Below are positions 25,767 through 33,891 of a DNA stretch of 64,000 nucleotides, piece by piece. A program made the translations under genes and the position numbers. This stretch comes from Acidimicrobiaceae bacterium (GTDB lineage Bacteria; Actinomycetota; Acidimicrobiia; Acidimicrobiales; Aldehydirespiratoraceae), in NCBI GenBank assembly GCA_026706815.1, contig JAPOYA010000026.1:1-64000 (forward strand), read 5' to 3'. The notes under the pieces are model-generated. The model made no database searches, was not told where the DNA came from, and worked only from the letters and a program-made list of their open reading frames with translations. How positions within the stretch are numbered: position 1 is the stretch's first letter; each line of letters opens with the position of its first letter.

Positions 25767-25876
25767 CAGCCGAAGATCGCCCAGAGAACCAGCAGCGCGG
25801 CGACCATGAGCCCAGCGCCCACGTACAGGTAGTCCGTCGGTCGGCGACGGTGTGGGCGAGTGGGGTCCATACCCAT
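25766..25876 (-). CDS. 36-residue single-helix membrane peptide
   Basis: The ORF is too short for the track. It reads MGMDPTRPHRRRPTDYLYV and then a hydrophobic helix, GAGLMVAALLVLWAIFG. A basic N-terminus and one C-terminal transmembrane helix suggest an N-in, tail-anchored peptide. Its TGA shares a base with the ATG of the zinc-ribbon gene (TGATG), and the length and hydrophobicity make chance less likely. Unknown function. Confidence 0.55.
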   Translation of the reverse strand: MGMDPTRPHRRRPTDYLYVGAGLMVAALLVLWAIFG

Positions 25877-25923
25877 CTTGTCAGTATGGTCTGTCGAGCT
25901 GCTTTTACCCTGTTGGAGTCGCG

Positions 25924-26268
25924 GTGCGTCGCAACCTGTTCACATTGCTGGCAGTCGGCATTCTCGTCGTCTCCTGCGCGGGGGACCCCCCGGAAGTGCC
26001 GCTGGGACCCGATGGGCAGCCGGACCCGGTCCTGGTCCAGGGTCGGGCTGTCTATGCCGAGCACTGTGCGTCGTGTCATGGTCGAAGCGGCGGCGGTGGA
26101 CAGGGACCGAAGCTGAACGACGGGGCGGTTCTCGAGACCTATCAGAGCATCGAAGAGCAAGTTGCGGTGGTGTCTGACGGCAAGGGTTCGATGCCCTCTT
26201 TCTCCAAGCGGTTGACTCAAGCGCAGATCGAGTCGGTTGCCCGATATACAAGAGAGGTGCTGGGCTGA
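25924..26268 (+). CDS. Lipoprotein monohaem cytochrome c
   Basis: The product is about 114 residues. It starts at GTG 25924 (TTGGAG 5 bases upstream): VRRNLFTLLAVGILVVSCAGDPP, a lipobox signal peptide. The haem site is GRAVYAEHCASCHGRSGGGGQGP (CxxCH), and the likely axial Met is in GKGSMPSFSKRLTQAQIESVARYTREVLG, a class I cytochrome c. It would carry electrons on the outer face of the membrane. The partner oxidase is not in the window. The track start at 25852 adds non-homologous sequence overlapping the divergent minus gene. Confidence 0.9.
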   Translation: MRRNLFTLLAVGILVVSCAGDPPEVPLGPDGQPDPVLVQGRAVYAEHCASCHGRSGGGGQGPKLNDGAVLETYQSIEEQVAVVSDGKGSMPSFSKRLTQAQIESVARYTREVLG

Positions 26269-26294
26269 GCGCTGTCACACGCTCTGCCTAGTGT
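26269..26294 (+). promoter_or_regulatory. comM promoter element resembling the PafBC (RecA-NDp) motif
   Basis: GCGCTGTCACA is followed 20 bases from its first base by TAGTGT; read as CTGTCACAC-N8-TAGTGT it matches the arrangement found before yraN. It begins one base after the cytochrome c stop. The comM ATG lies 59 bases downstream of the hexamer, so this transcript would have a leader. Confidence 0.5.
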
Positions 26295-26353
26295 TCTTCA
26301 GACGCTCGCTGTGTGCGAAAGACAGCCTTCATTTCTCTCTCAAAGGTTGTCTC

Positions 26354-27862
26354 ATGCTTGCTTCTGTTCGCTCTTCCACACTCGACGGGATTGATGGCGC
26401 TGTCGTCGATGTGGAGGTTCATGTCACCAACGGACTCCCGGCCTTCACGATCGTGGGGCTGCCCGATGCGTCGTGCCGCGAGGCTCGAGACCGTGTGCGC
26501 GCGGCCATCGAGTCCAGCGATCTGTCCTGGCCGATGCAGCGGATCACGGTCAACCTGGCCCCGACCTGTGTACGCAAGGTCGGGGCGGGTCTGGATGTGC
26601 CCATCGGACTCGGAATCTTGGCTGCTTCTGAGCAGATCCCGCTGGAATCGCTCGCAGACATTTCTGCGGTGGGGGAGTTGGGGCTCGATGGTTCGCTGCG
26701 CCCGGTTCCTGGAATCCTGCCGATGGTTGATGTTCTGGAGACCGGCCGGGTGATCGTCGCGGCGGCCGACGCTGGGGTCGCAGCGCTCGGAGCGGGAGAC
26801 CGAGTTCGTCCTGTCCGGCGTCTGCGCGACATCGTTGATGTGGTCTCAGACGGGTTGCCATGGCCCCACGTAGAACCGCCGCTGCACGACGACGAAATAA
26901 TCGACGAACCGGACTTGGCTGATGTCCGGGGGCAAGCGAGCGCACGCTGGGGTCTTGAGATCGCTGCGGCGGGAGGCCATCACCTGTTGCTGATCGGGCC
27001 GCCGGGAGGTGGCAAGACGATGTTGGCGCGTCGGCTTCCGGGGTTGTTGCCTGATCTTTCGCCAGAAGCGGCGCGTCTGGTCACCAGGGTTCACAGTGCT
27101 GCGGCGATTCGTCTTCCCGGGACTGGCCTGGTTCGTCGTCCTCCCTTTCGCGCACCCCATCACTCGGCGTCTATGGCGGCCCTGGTGGGCGGAGGGTCGG
27201 GGCGCGTGCTGCCAGGCGAGATAAGCGTCGCCACCGAGGGTGTCCTGTTCCTTGACGAACTCGGGGAGTTCGCGCCGAGTGTTCTCGATGGGCTGCGCCA
27301 ACCGCTCGAGGAGGGTGTGGTGCGAGTGGCCCGCAGCGGCGTTATGCGCGAACATCCGGCAAACGTGTTGCTCGTCGCGGCGATGAATCCGTGCCCCTGT
27401 GGAGAGGGCGGCTCTGTGAGCTGCCGTTGCGGGCCGTCATCTCGCTTGCGCTATTCACGGCGCATCTCGGGTCCGGTGCTGGATCGGCTTGATGTGATGG
27501 TGCATGTCGACCGCCCGTCGCCGACCGCACTTTTGGACCGCGAGCCGGGGGAGCCTTCCAGTGTGGTGGCAGAGCGCGTGGCGCGCGTACGCGAGCTCGC
27601 AGCGAGCCGCGGGGCACGCACCAATGCAGCACTGAATCGTGAGCAGCTCGAAGACGCCGCGCCGCTGGATTCCGAAGCGACAGACGTGCTCCACCAAGCG
27701 CTGGTGGACGGCCGTTTGAGTGCCCGTGGGGCGATGAGAGTCCGTGCCGTCGCCCGGACAATTCGCGATCTCGACGACGCGGGACCCGCGATCAGAGCCC
27801 GCGACATTTACTCGGCCATCGGCTTTCGCGTCCGTCCTCCGCTGGGGGGTTGCGATGCGTGA
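26354..27862 (+). CDS. comM: ComM/YifB family Mg-chelatase-like AAA ATPase
   Basis: The product is about 502 residues. The N-terminal Lon-substrate-like domain (MLASVRSSTLDGIDGAVVDVEVHVTNGLPAFTIVGLPDASCREARDRVRAAI) precedes an AAA+ core with Walker A IGPPGGGKTMLARRLPGLLP, Walker B GVLFLDELGEF, sensor MNPCPCG and the chelatase-like C-terminus. ComM is a hexameric helicase that promotes branch migration during transformation. ATG 26354 is the conserved start; the track start at 26237 is too long. Its stop overlaps the start of dprA by 8 bases. Confidence 0.93.
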   Translation: MLASVRSSTLDGIDGAVVDVEVHVTNGLPAFTIVGLPDASCREARDRVRAAIESSDLSWPMQRITVNLAPTCVRKVGAGLDVPIGLGILAASEQIPLESLADISAVGELGLDGSLRPVPGILPMVDVLETGRVIVAAADAGVAALGAGDRVRPVRRLRDIVDVVSDGLPWPHVEPPLHDDEIIDEPDLADVRGQASARWGLEIAAAGGHHLLLIGPPGGGKTMLARRLPGLLPDLSPEAARLVTRVHSAAAIRLPGTGLVRRPPFRAPHHSASMAALVGGGSGRVLPGEISVATEGVLFLDELGEFAPSVLDGLRQPLEEGVVRVARSGVMREHPANVLLVAAMNPCPCGEGGSVSCRCGPSSRLRYSRRISGPVLDRLDVMVHVDRPSPTALLDREPGEPSSVVAERVARVRELAASRGARTNAALNREQLEDAAPLDSEATDVLHQALVDGRLSARGAMRVRAVARTIRDLDDAGPAIRARDIYSAIGFRVRPPLGGCDA

Positions 27863-29015
27863 GGACGCGTGCGCTGCGGTTTTAAGCGGTTTGACCGGCG
27901 CTACGCCCCTGCGCCTTCATAATCTGCTTCAGGAGAGGTCGGCGCGCGAGGCCCTTCGGGCGATCGAGTCTGCTTCTATAGGCACCGAGGTTGCGCCGAC
28001 AGATGTTCTCGCCGAGTGGCAGCGGGAGATCAACCGAGTTGACATGACGGCTGAATCTGCCCGCCTCGATGAACTCGACGCGCATGTCAGCACCCTGCAC
28101 GATCCGGTCCATCCGCCCCAGCTCATCAGCGACATTGATCCGGCTCCTCTGCTCTTTCGTCGTGGAACGTTGCCGGACCCGTCGCTGGTTCACGTTGCGG
28201 TGGTCGGCACTCGGCGTGCATCCTCGATTGGCCGAGAGGTCGCGCGGGAACTTGGCTTGGGCCTGGCCGAAGCGGGGTTCGTGGTGGTCTCAGGTTTGGC
28301 TTTGGGCATCGACGGCGAAGCGCACCGTGGCGCGTTGCTCGCAGATGCGGTGCCGCCGTTGGCGGTGGTGGGCAGCGGGGTTGATGTGGTCTACCCGAAG
28401 CGACACCGCGATCTCTGGGAGGAGGTGGCCACGGTTGGCGCCCTGGTCAGCGAAGCACCGCTGGGAGGGCGGCCGGAGCCTTGGCGCTTTCCTGCGCGCA
28501 ATCGGCTCATTGCGGCGTTTTCGGACCTGTTGGTGGTTGTCGAATCGCGCCACTCCGGTGGTTCGCTTTTGACTGTCGAACAGGCGCTTCGCAGAGATCT
28601 TCAAGTGATGGCAGTGCCCGGCTCGGTGCGCAACAGAGCCGCGGACGGCACCAACCAGTTGCTGGTCGACGGTTGCGCGCCGGCCCGCGACGTAACCGAT
28701 GTGCTGGTTGCCCTGGGTCTATCGGAGGTTGCGGTCGCAACACGCCGCAACGAGCCCGAGGTTGGTGTTCCCGAACCGGAGGCGGTTGGAACCGGGGCTT
28801 CGCCAATGCACAGTGCAGCGGGAATCGGGGACAGTGCCGCAGTGGTCGGGCGCACTGCGGTGGTGCTCGATGCGGTCGACGACGGACCCACGTCGTTGGA
28901 CGAGGTGGTTGATCGGAGCGGACTGGGCGTGATCGAGGTATACGCACATGTGGAAGAACTGGTAGCCGCGGGCCTGGTCGTACACGATGGTTCCCGAGTG
29001 CGGCGACAGTACTGA
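27855..29015 (+). CDS. dprA: DNA-processing protein DprA
   Basis: The product is 386 residues from ATG 27855. The Rossmann-like core reads VAVVGTRRASSIGREVARELGLGLAEAGFVVVSGLALGIDGEAHRGAL, GSGVDVVYPKRHRDLW, GALVSEAPLGGRPEPWRFPARNRLIAAFSDLLVVVE, and SGGSLLTVEQALRRDLQVMAVPGS. A winged helix follows at the C-terminus (VVLDAVDDGPTSLDEVVDRSGLGVIEVYAHVEELVAAGLV). It loads RecA on incoming single-stranded DNA. Translationally coupled to comM. Confidence 0.94.
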   Translation: MREDACAAVLSGLTGATPLRLHNLLQERSAREALRAIESASIGTEVAPTDVLAEWQREINRVDMTAESARLDELDAHVSTLHDPVHPPQLISDIDPAPLLFRRGTLPDPSLVHVAVVGTRRASSIGREVARELGLGLAEAGFVVVSGLALGIDGEAHRGALLADAVPPLAVVGSGVDVVYPKRHRDLWEEVATVGALVSEAPLGGRPEPWRFPARNRLIAAFSDLLVVVESRHSGGSLLTVEQALRRDLQVMAVPGSVRNRAADGTNQLLVDGCAPARDVTDVLVALGLSEVAVATRRNEPEVGVPEPEAVGTGASPMHSAAGIGDSAAVVGRTAVVLDAVDDGPTSLDEVVDRSGLGVIEVYAHVEELVAAGLVVHDGSRVRRQY

Positions 29016-29085
29016 TGACTGCTTCGAGTCGGAGACGCGCTCGGGTGGCGCTGTCGGCTGGTGGTTGCCGAGTAGGGTAGACGGC

Positions 29086-29976
29086 GTGGACGCTTGGAGC
29101 CTTGAGGTTTGGCTTGACTCCCTCACTCGCGTCGCTCCGTCGACAAGAGCGGTCTATGAACGCGACATGCGAGCGGTTGTGAAATGGTTCGAGGCCATCG
29201 GAGTGTCCACACCGGAGACGGTCACTCGCCGTGGTCTCCGCAGTTATCTTTCAGAACTGCACGGCTCCGGATATGCGCGAAGAACAACGGCCCGCAAGGC
29301 GTCGGTTATCCGTAGATATTTCAGTTGGGCGTGTCGTGCCGATCGCCTCGCCACAGACCCCAGCGCCGCTTTGTCTGCGCCCCGCGGGGAAGCCGCCTTG
29401 CCGAAGGTGCTCAACGCCTATGAGCTGGACGGCTTGTTCGAAGGCTCAGCTGCAGCTGCCGCGGTCGCCGCAGCTGAACCGGAGATTGAGCTGCGCGACC
29501 GGGCCATTGTCGAATTGCTCTACGGCAGCGGCTTGCGGGTCAGCGAGCTGTGTGGGCTTCGTCATGAGGACCTGGCCGGTCCGAGCGACTCCATAGCCGT
29601 TTGGGGCAAAGGCTCAAAGCAGAGACGCGTGCCGATTTCTGAACCGGCTGCAGCTGCGCTGAGCGCGTGGATAGAACGTGGGCGTCCGGAGATGGTGACC
29701 GAGTCGTCCCCCGATGACCGAGTGTTTCTGAACCGCCGGGGCAGAGCGCTCTCACCGCGAGACGTCAGACGAGTGCTCGACCGGAGGTCGCTGTCGCCCA
29801 CGCACCCCCACGCTCTGCGCCACACCTTTGCCACGCACCTACTCGACGGGGGTGCGGATTTGCGCAGCGTGCAGGAGCTCTTGGGTCACGCGGACCTCGC
29901 CACAACTCAGATCTACACGCGAGTCAGCAGAGAGCGAATGCGCGAAGTTCACCGCACCACGCACCCGCGGGCCTAG
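29086..29976 (+). CDS. xerC: Tyrosine recombinase XerC/XerD
   Basis: The product is about 296 residues from GTG 29086 (VDAWSLEVWLDSL). The N-terminal core-binding SAM-like domain (APSTRAVYERDMRAVVKWFE) is followed by the catalytic domain: R in GSGLRVSELCGLRHEDL, K in WGKGSKQRRVPI, HALRHTFATHLL (H-x2-R), LLGHADLATTQIYTRVS (H and Tyr nucleophile). It resolves chromosome dimers at dif. It follows dprA, the common actinobacterial order. The nearby TAGGGT, 7 bases before the GTG, could be a -10 element. Confidence 0.9.
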   Translation: MDAWSLEVWLDSLTRVAPSTRAVYERDMRAVVKWFEAIGVSTPETVTRRGLRSYLSELHGSGYARRTTARKASVIRRYFSWACRADRLATDPSAALSAPRGEAALPKVLNAYELDGLFEGSAAAAAVAAAEPEIELRDRAIVELLYGSGLRVSELCGLRHEDLAGPSDSIAVWGKGSKQRRVPISEPAAAALSAWIERGRPEMVTESSPDDRVFLNRRGRALSPRDVRRVLDRRSLSPTHPHALRHTFATHLLDGGADLRSVQELLGHADLATTQIYTRVSRERMREVHRTTHPRA

Positions 29977-30030
29977 AGTCAAAGGACGTCACTTCCCCCG
30001 AAAATCTCAACTTTCGGGAAACGGCCTGTT

Positions 30031-30555
30031 GTGTCGAATCTGACAGCCAGCCTCAAGCGGCGAATCAGCGTTGTCGCTGTGGCGAGCGTCGCGCTGCTGG
30101 GCCTCAGCGGTGTGCTGCCTCCAGCGGGGGCGGCGGATCTGCTCTTCCGGCGCCCGGCCTCGGCACCAGTTCTTGATCCTTTTCGCCTACCCGACGGAAA
30201 GTACGGCGCAGGAAACCGCGGCATCGAATACGACACGGGCGAATTCGATCGTATTGTGGCCGCAGCACGCGGAACTGTCGTATTCGCCGGACCGGTTGCG
30301 CGTTCGCTGTTCGTGACAGTCGACCACGGCAACGGTTTGGAATCGTCCTACGGCTTTGTCGGCCACATCCTCGTCCGAGAGGGAGAAGAAGTTGTCGGCG
30401 GCGACTTAGTCGCTCTGGCCGATGGGCCGTTTCACTTCAGCGTGCGACTCCATGGCGAATATGTCGATCCCGAACCGCTCTTCGGGTCACGGCGCGTTGT
30501 GGTGCGATTGGTGCCGCACCCCGTTCAAGTTCGCAGAGGCGTGGGCCTGCGTTGA
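30031..30555 (+). CDS. Degenerate M23 (LytM-like) peptidase domain protein
   Basis: The product has 174 residues. After a signal peptide ([21 protein letters not shown]) comes an M23 fold: [95 protein letters not shown]. The first zinc ligand (usually H-x-G-[IV]-D) is Asn, and the Asp is not in place (NRGIEYDT), while FHFSVR keeps one His of the HxH motif. It is probably catalytically dead, like EnvC/NlpD activators of amidases. M23 genes next to rpsB are common in actinobacteria. GTG start. Confidence 0.78.
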   Translation: MSNLTASLKRRISVVAVASVALLGLSGVLPPAGAADLLFRRPASAPVLDPFRLPDGKYGAGNRGIEYDTGEFDRIVAAARGTVVFAGPVARSLFVTVDHGNGLESSYGFVGHILVREGEEVVGGDLVALADGPFHFSVRLHGEYVDPEPLFGSRRVVVRLVPHPVQVRRGVGLR

Positions 30556-30689
30556 GCGCCGCTACACTACCACGCGGCTCAACGAGCCTCGGACGGCATC
30601 AGATCGATGTCGACGAACGAGCATCCGCCCGTGTCACTCCCGGTCGCTTCGGCGCCGGCATGGGCTCCAACCGGGAAGAAGGAACAAAC

Positions 30690-31712
30690 ATGGCTGTAAT
30701 TTCCATGAAGCAACTGTTGGAGGCCGGCCTCCACTTCGGACATCAGACTCGCCGCTGGAATCCGAAGATGAAACGTTTCATCCACGGTGAGCGCTCCGGG
30801 ATCCACATCGTGGATCTGCATCAGACACTGAGTCATCTTGAGCAGTCCTATATCTTCGTCCGCGACCTCGTGGCAGACGGCGGAACTGTGCTGTTCATCG
30901 GGACCAAGAAGCAGGCTCAGGATTCAATCCAGTCCTACGCCGAGCGCTGCAACATGCCTTATATCAACGAACGCTGGTTGGGCGGCATGCTCACCAATTT
31001 CCAGACGATCTCGAAACGCGTCGGCAAGATGAAGGAATACCAGCGAATGCGCGACTCGGGCGAGTTTGAAGCAATGCCCAAGAAGGAAGCACTGCTCATC
31101 ACCCGTGAGCTGGCGAAACTCGAGCGCAATCTCGGGGGAATCCGCGACATGGGGAGTCTGCCCGAGGCGATCTTCGTTCTTGACACCAAAAAGGAGCACA
31201 TCGCGGTCACGGAGGCGCGCAAGGTCGGAGTGCCGATTGTTGCTGTGGTCGACACGAACTGTGACCCCGACCTCATTGACTACGCCATCCCCGGCAACGA
31301 CGACGCCATTCGCGCGGGTCAGTTGATGTGTCGAGTGATCTCAGACGCGGTCCAAGAAGGCCGTTTCATTCGATCCAAGCGTGTTGAAGTCGACGGCGCA
31401 GTTCCCAAGCGCAATGCGTTGGAGGAGGCTGAGGTCGCCGTGCAACAAGAGAAGGCTCGTAGCGAGGCCGCCGCCCAAGCCGCCATCAGGGAAGCCCGCC
31501 TCGGACAAGCGCAACCAGGCCAAGTCGACGAGCCGATTCAAGACGCGATTCAAGACGAGGCAGCAGGTGAGGACGGGCCCGCAATTCAAGACGAGGCGGG
31601 CGAGGACGTCAGCCCGGTCCAAGAACTCGACGAAGCAACCGGAGCGAGCGGTGCAGCCGAACCGGACGAAGAGCCAGACACGTCGACCGACCAGGTTGGA
31701 ACCCCGCAATAG
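30690..31712 (+). CDS. rpsB: 30S ribosomal protein S2
   Basis: The product is 340 residues from ATG 30690 (GAAGAAGGA upstream). The core reads [109 protein letters not shown]. It is about 80 residues longer than usual; the extra tail is acidic and repetitive ([25 protein letters not shown]). The 130-bp leader upstream carries no gene and may hold autoregulatory structure. It opens the rpsB-tsf-pyrH-frr operon. Confidence 0.96.
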   Translation: MAVISMKQLLEAGLHFGHQTRRWNPKMKRFIHGERSGIHIVDLHQTLSHLEQSYIFVRDLVADGGTVLFIGTKKQAQDSIQSYAERCNMPYINERWLGGMLTNFQTISKRVGKMKEYQRMRDSGEFEAMPKKEALLITRELAKLERNLGGIRDMGSLPEAIFVLDTKKEHIAVTEARKVGVPIVAVVDTNCDPDLIDYAIPGNDDAIRAGQLMCRVISDAVQEGRFIRSKRVEVDGAVPKRNALEEAEVAVQQEKARSEAAAQAAIREARLGQAQPGQVDEPIQDAIQDEAAGEDGPAIQDEAGEDVSPVQELDEATGASGAAEPDEEPDTSTDQVGTPQ

Positions 31713-31734
31713 ATTCATCGGAGAGAACAGAAAG

Positions 31735-32523
31735 ATGTCGATTTCGGCTAAGGACGTAAAGGCACTACGCGACGCCACTGGCGCCGGCATGATGGATGCC
31801 AAGAAGGCGCTCGTGGAGTGCGACGGCGATATGGACGCCGCGACTCAACTCCTTCGCGAGAAGGGGTTGGCCAAAGCCGCAGCTCGCAGTGACCGTGACA
31901 ACGACGAGGGCACGATCGCGCTGGCTGCGTCCGACAATGCGGCGGCGATAGTCCAAATCAAGACCGAGACCGACTTCTCGGCCAAGAGCGACGCGGTCAC
32001 ATCGCTGGCTTCTGCGATAGCCGATGATGTGTTGGACAGGGGTCCGGGTGCTGCGGACGAACACACAGCAGCCATTGAAGATCTGCGTGTCAAGATCAAG
32101 GAGAATGTCGAACTCGGAGCCGTTGAACGGATCGAGGGCGCTCAAGGCAATACCATCGATACGTACCTGCACAGTCAGGACGGCCGTGGAGTGAATGCTG
32201 TTGTCGTTGAGGGTTCTGGGGTGAGCCGGGACGACCTGCACCAGGTCGCATTGCATATCGCTTTTGCGAAGCCCTCTTATCTGTCCAGCGACGAGGTGCC
32301 GGCCGCCGAGGCCGACAAGGAGCGCGCGTCGCTGCTCGAGATCACCAAGGCCGAGGGGAAACCCGAGCAGGCATGGGACAAGATCGTGGACGGCAGAATG
32401 CGCGGCTGGTACGCCGAGCGCGTCCTGCTCGAGCAGGGGCTGCATGGCGACAAGACCCCGGTGAAGAGCAGTCTGGGCGGTGGTTCGATTGCCCGCTTCG
32501 TGCAGGTTGTGATCGGGACGTAG
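31735..32523 (+). CDS. tsf: Elongation factor Ts
   Basis: The product is 262 residues. The N-terminal UBA-like domain reads SISAKDVKALRDATGAGMMDAKKALVECDGDMDAATQLLREKGLAKAAAR. TDF motif: KTETDFSAKSDAV. The C-terminal half contains GVNAVVVEGSGVSRDDLHQVALHIAFAKPSYLSSDEVP and LLEQGLHGDKTPVKS. It recycles EF-Tu. CGGAGAG lies about 10 bases before ATG 31735; the longer track frame upstream is a shadow of rpsB. Confidence 0.96.
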   Translation: MSISAKDVKALRDATGAGMMDAKKALVECDGDMDAATQLLREKGLAKAAARSDRDNDEGTIALAASDNAAAIVQIKTETDFSAKSDAVTSLASAIADDVLDRGPGAADEHTAAIEDLRVKIKENVELGAVERIEGAQGNTIDTYLHSQDGRGVNAVVVEGSGVSRDDLHQVALHIAFAKPSYLSSDEVPAAEADKERASLLEITKAEGKPEQAWDKIVDGRMRGWYAERVLLEQGLHGDKTPVKSSLGGGSIARFVQVVIGT

Positions 32524-32525
32524 CC

Positions 32526-33296
32526 GTGAGTCACGCCACCGAAGCTCTCCGAGGACCGAACCTCCCCAGATGGAACCGGGTCCTGTTGAAGCTTTCGGGT
32601 CAGGCGTTTTCGGGTCCGCTGGAACACGGTATCCACGGCGAGACGGTCGGCAGGATCGCCGAGGACATCGTTGCGGCAAAGAAGCACTTCGACATCGATA
32701 TTGCCGTCGTCGTCGGCGGCGGCAACATCTGGCGGGGCATTCAGGGCGCGGGCGAGGGCATGGATCCCGCTCAGGCGGACTACATGGGCATGTTGTCAAC
32801 GGTCATGAACAGCCTCGCCCTCCAAGACACATTGGAACGCCTCGGGGCAGCCACGCGGGTTCAAAGCGCAGTCCACATGGCTCAGATTGCCGAGCCGTAC
32901 ATCAGGCGTCGAGCGATCCGCCACTTGGAGAAGGGTCGGATCGTGATTCTGGCGAGCGGAACCGGCAACCCGGGCTTCACCACCGACACCGCGGCGAGCC
33001 TGCGGGCCGTTGAGATTGAGGCAAAGGCCGTTTTGAAAGGGACTCATGGCGCCGTTGACGGCATCTACACCGGCGATCCGAGCGTCGACGGCGCGGTCGC
33101 GAAACTCGACCACGTGACCTACCTCGATGTGCTCAACCGGGGTCTGAAAGTGATGGACGCAACCGCTATCACCTTGTGCATGGACAACGACATGCCGATC
33201 GTAGTGTTCGACCTGATGGGTCCCGGAAACCTACGATCTCTACTTGAAGGAGAGGTGGTCGGCACGCTCGTCGACGCCGGCAAGGGGAATCTGTGA
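32526..33296 (+). CDS. pyrH: UMP kinase
   Basis: The product is about 256 residues. The amino-acid kinase fold begins RWNRVLLKLSGQAFSG, with VVVGGGNIWRGIQGAGEGMDPAQADYMGMLSTVMNSLALQD, ILASGTGNPGFTTDTAASLRAVEIEAKAVLKGTHGAVDGIYTGDP and LKVMDATAITLCMDNDMPIVVFDL. It makes UDP from UMP. GTG 32526 lies 2 bases after the tsf stop. The stop overlaps the GTG start of frr. Confidence 0.96.
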   Translation: MSHATEALRGPNLPRWNRVLLKLSGQAFSGPLEHGIHGETVGRIAEDIVAAKKHFDIDIAVVVGGGNIWRGIQGAGEGMDPAQADYMGMLSTVMNSLALQDTLERLGAATRVQSAVHMAQIAEPYIRRRAIRHLEKGRIVILASGTGNPGFTTDTAASLRAVEIEAKAVLKGTHGAVDGIYTGDPSVDGAVAKLDHVTYLDVLNRGLKVMDATAITLCMDNDMPIVVFDLMGPGNLRSLLEGEVVGTLVDAGKGNL

Positions 33297-33859
33297 ACGA
33301 GATGATTGAACTGGTCGTCGAGGACGCCGGTGAGAGTATGCAGAGTGCTGTGGATCACACTCGCAGAGAATTCTCGAGCGTGCGCACGGGCCGTGCTTCT
33401 TCGAGTCTGTTGGAGCGTCTCACCGTGGAGGCTTACGGCGTCGAGATGCGAATCCGGGAGTTGGCGAGCTTCTCGGTTCCAGAAGCTCGTCTGCTCATCG
33501 TCACCCCTCATGACGCTGGGAACCTCAACGCGATCGAGAAGGCCATCGCCAACAGCAATATGGGGCTGACCCCCAGCAACGACGGTCGCGTGATCCGCCT
33601 GGGGTTTCCACCTCTGACAGAGGAACGACGCCGTGAACTCTCCAAGGTTGTGGGCGCTATGGGCGAAGACGGCAAACAGAGAGTCAACGCCGTGCGCAGG
33701 GCGGCGCGCAAGAACCTCGACGAACTCGACGGCGACGGGGGAGTGTCCAAAGACGAGATCCAGCGCGCGGAAGGAAGGCTTGACACGCTCAAGAATGCGC
33801 ATGTCGCTATGATTGATCAGGCGCAGGCCAACAAGCAGCAGGAGTTGATGGAGGTCTGA
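33293..33859 (+). CDS. frr: Ribosome recycling factor
   Basis: The product has 188 residues. It has the family pattern MQSAVDHTRREFSSVRTGRASSSLLERLTVEAYGVEMRIRELASFSVPEARLLIVTPHD, SNMGLTPSNDGRVIRLGFPPLTEERRRELSKVV, and GGVSKDEIQRAEGRLDTLKNAHVAMIDQAQANKQQELMEV. With EF-G it splits post-termination ribosomes. GTG start coupled to pyrH (GTGA). Confidence 0.96.
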   Translation: MNEMIELVVEDAGESMQSAVDHTRREFSSVRTGRASSSLLERLTVEAYGVEMRIRELASFSVPEARLLIVTPHDAGNLNAIEKAIANSNMGLTPSNDGRVIRLGFPPLTEERRRELSKVVGAMGEDGKQRVNAVRRAARKNLDELDGDGGVSKDEIQRAEGRLDTLKNAHVAMIDQAQANKQQELMEV

Positions 33860-33891
33860 CCGCCGGTCACTACCCCCAAGAGAGCGATGCC

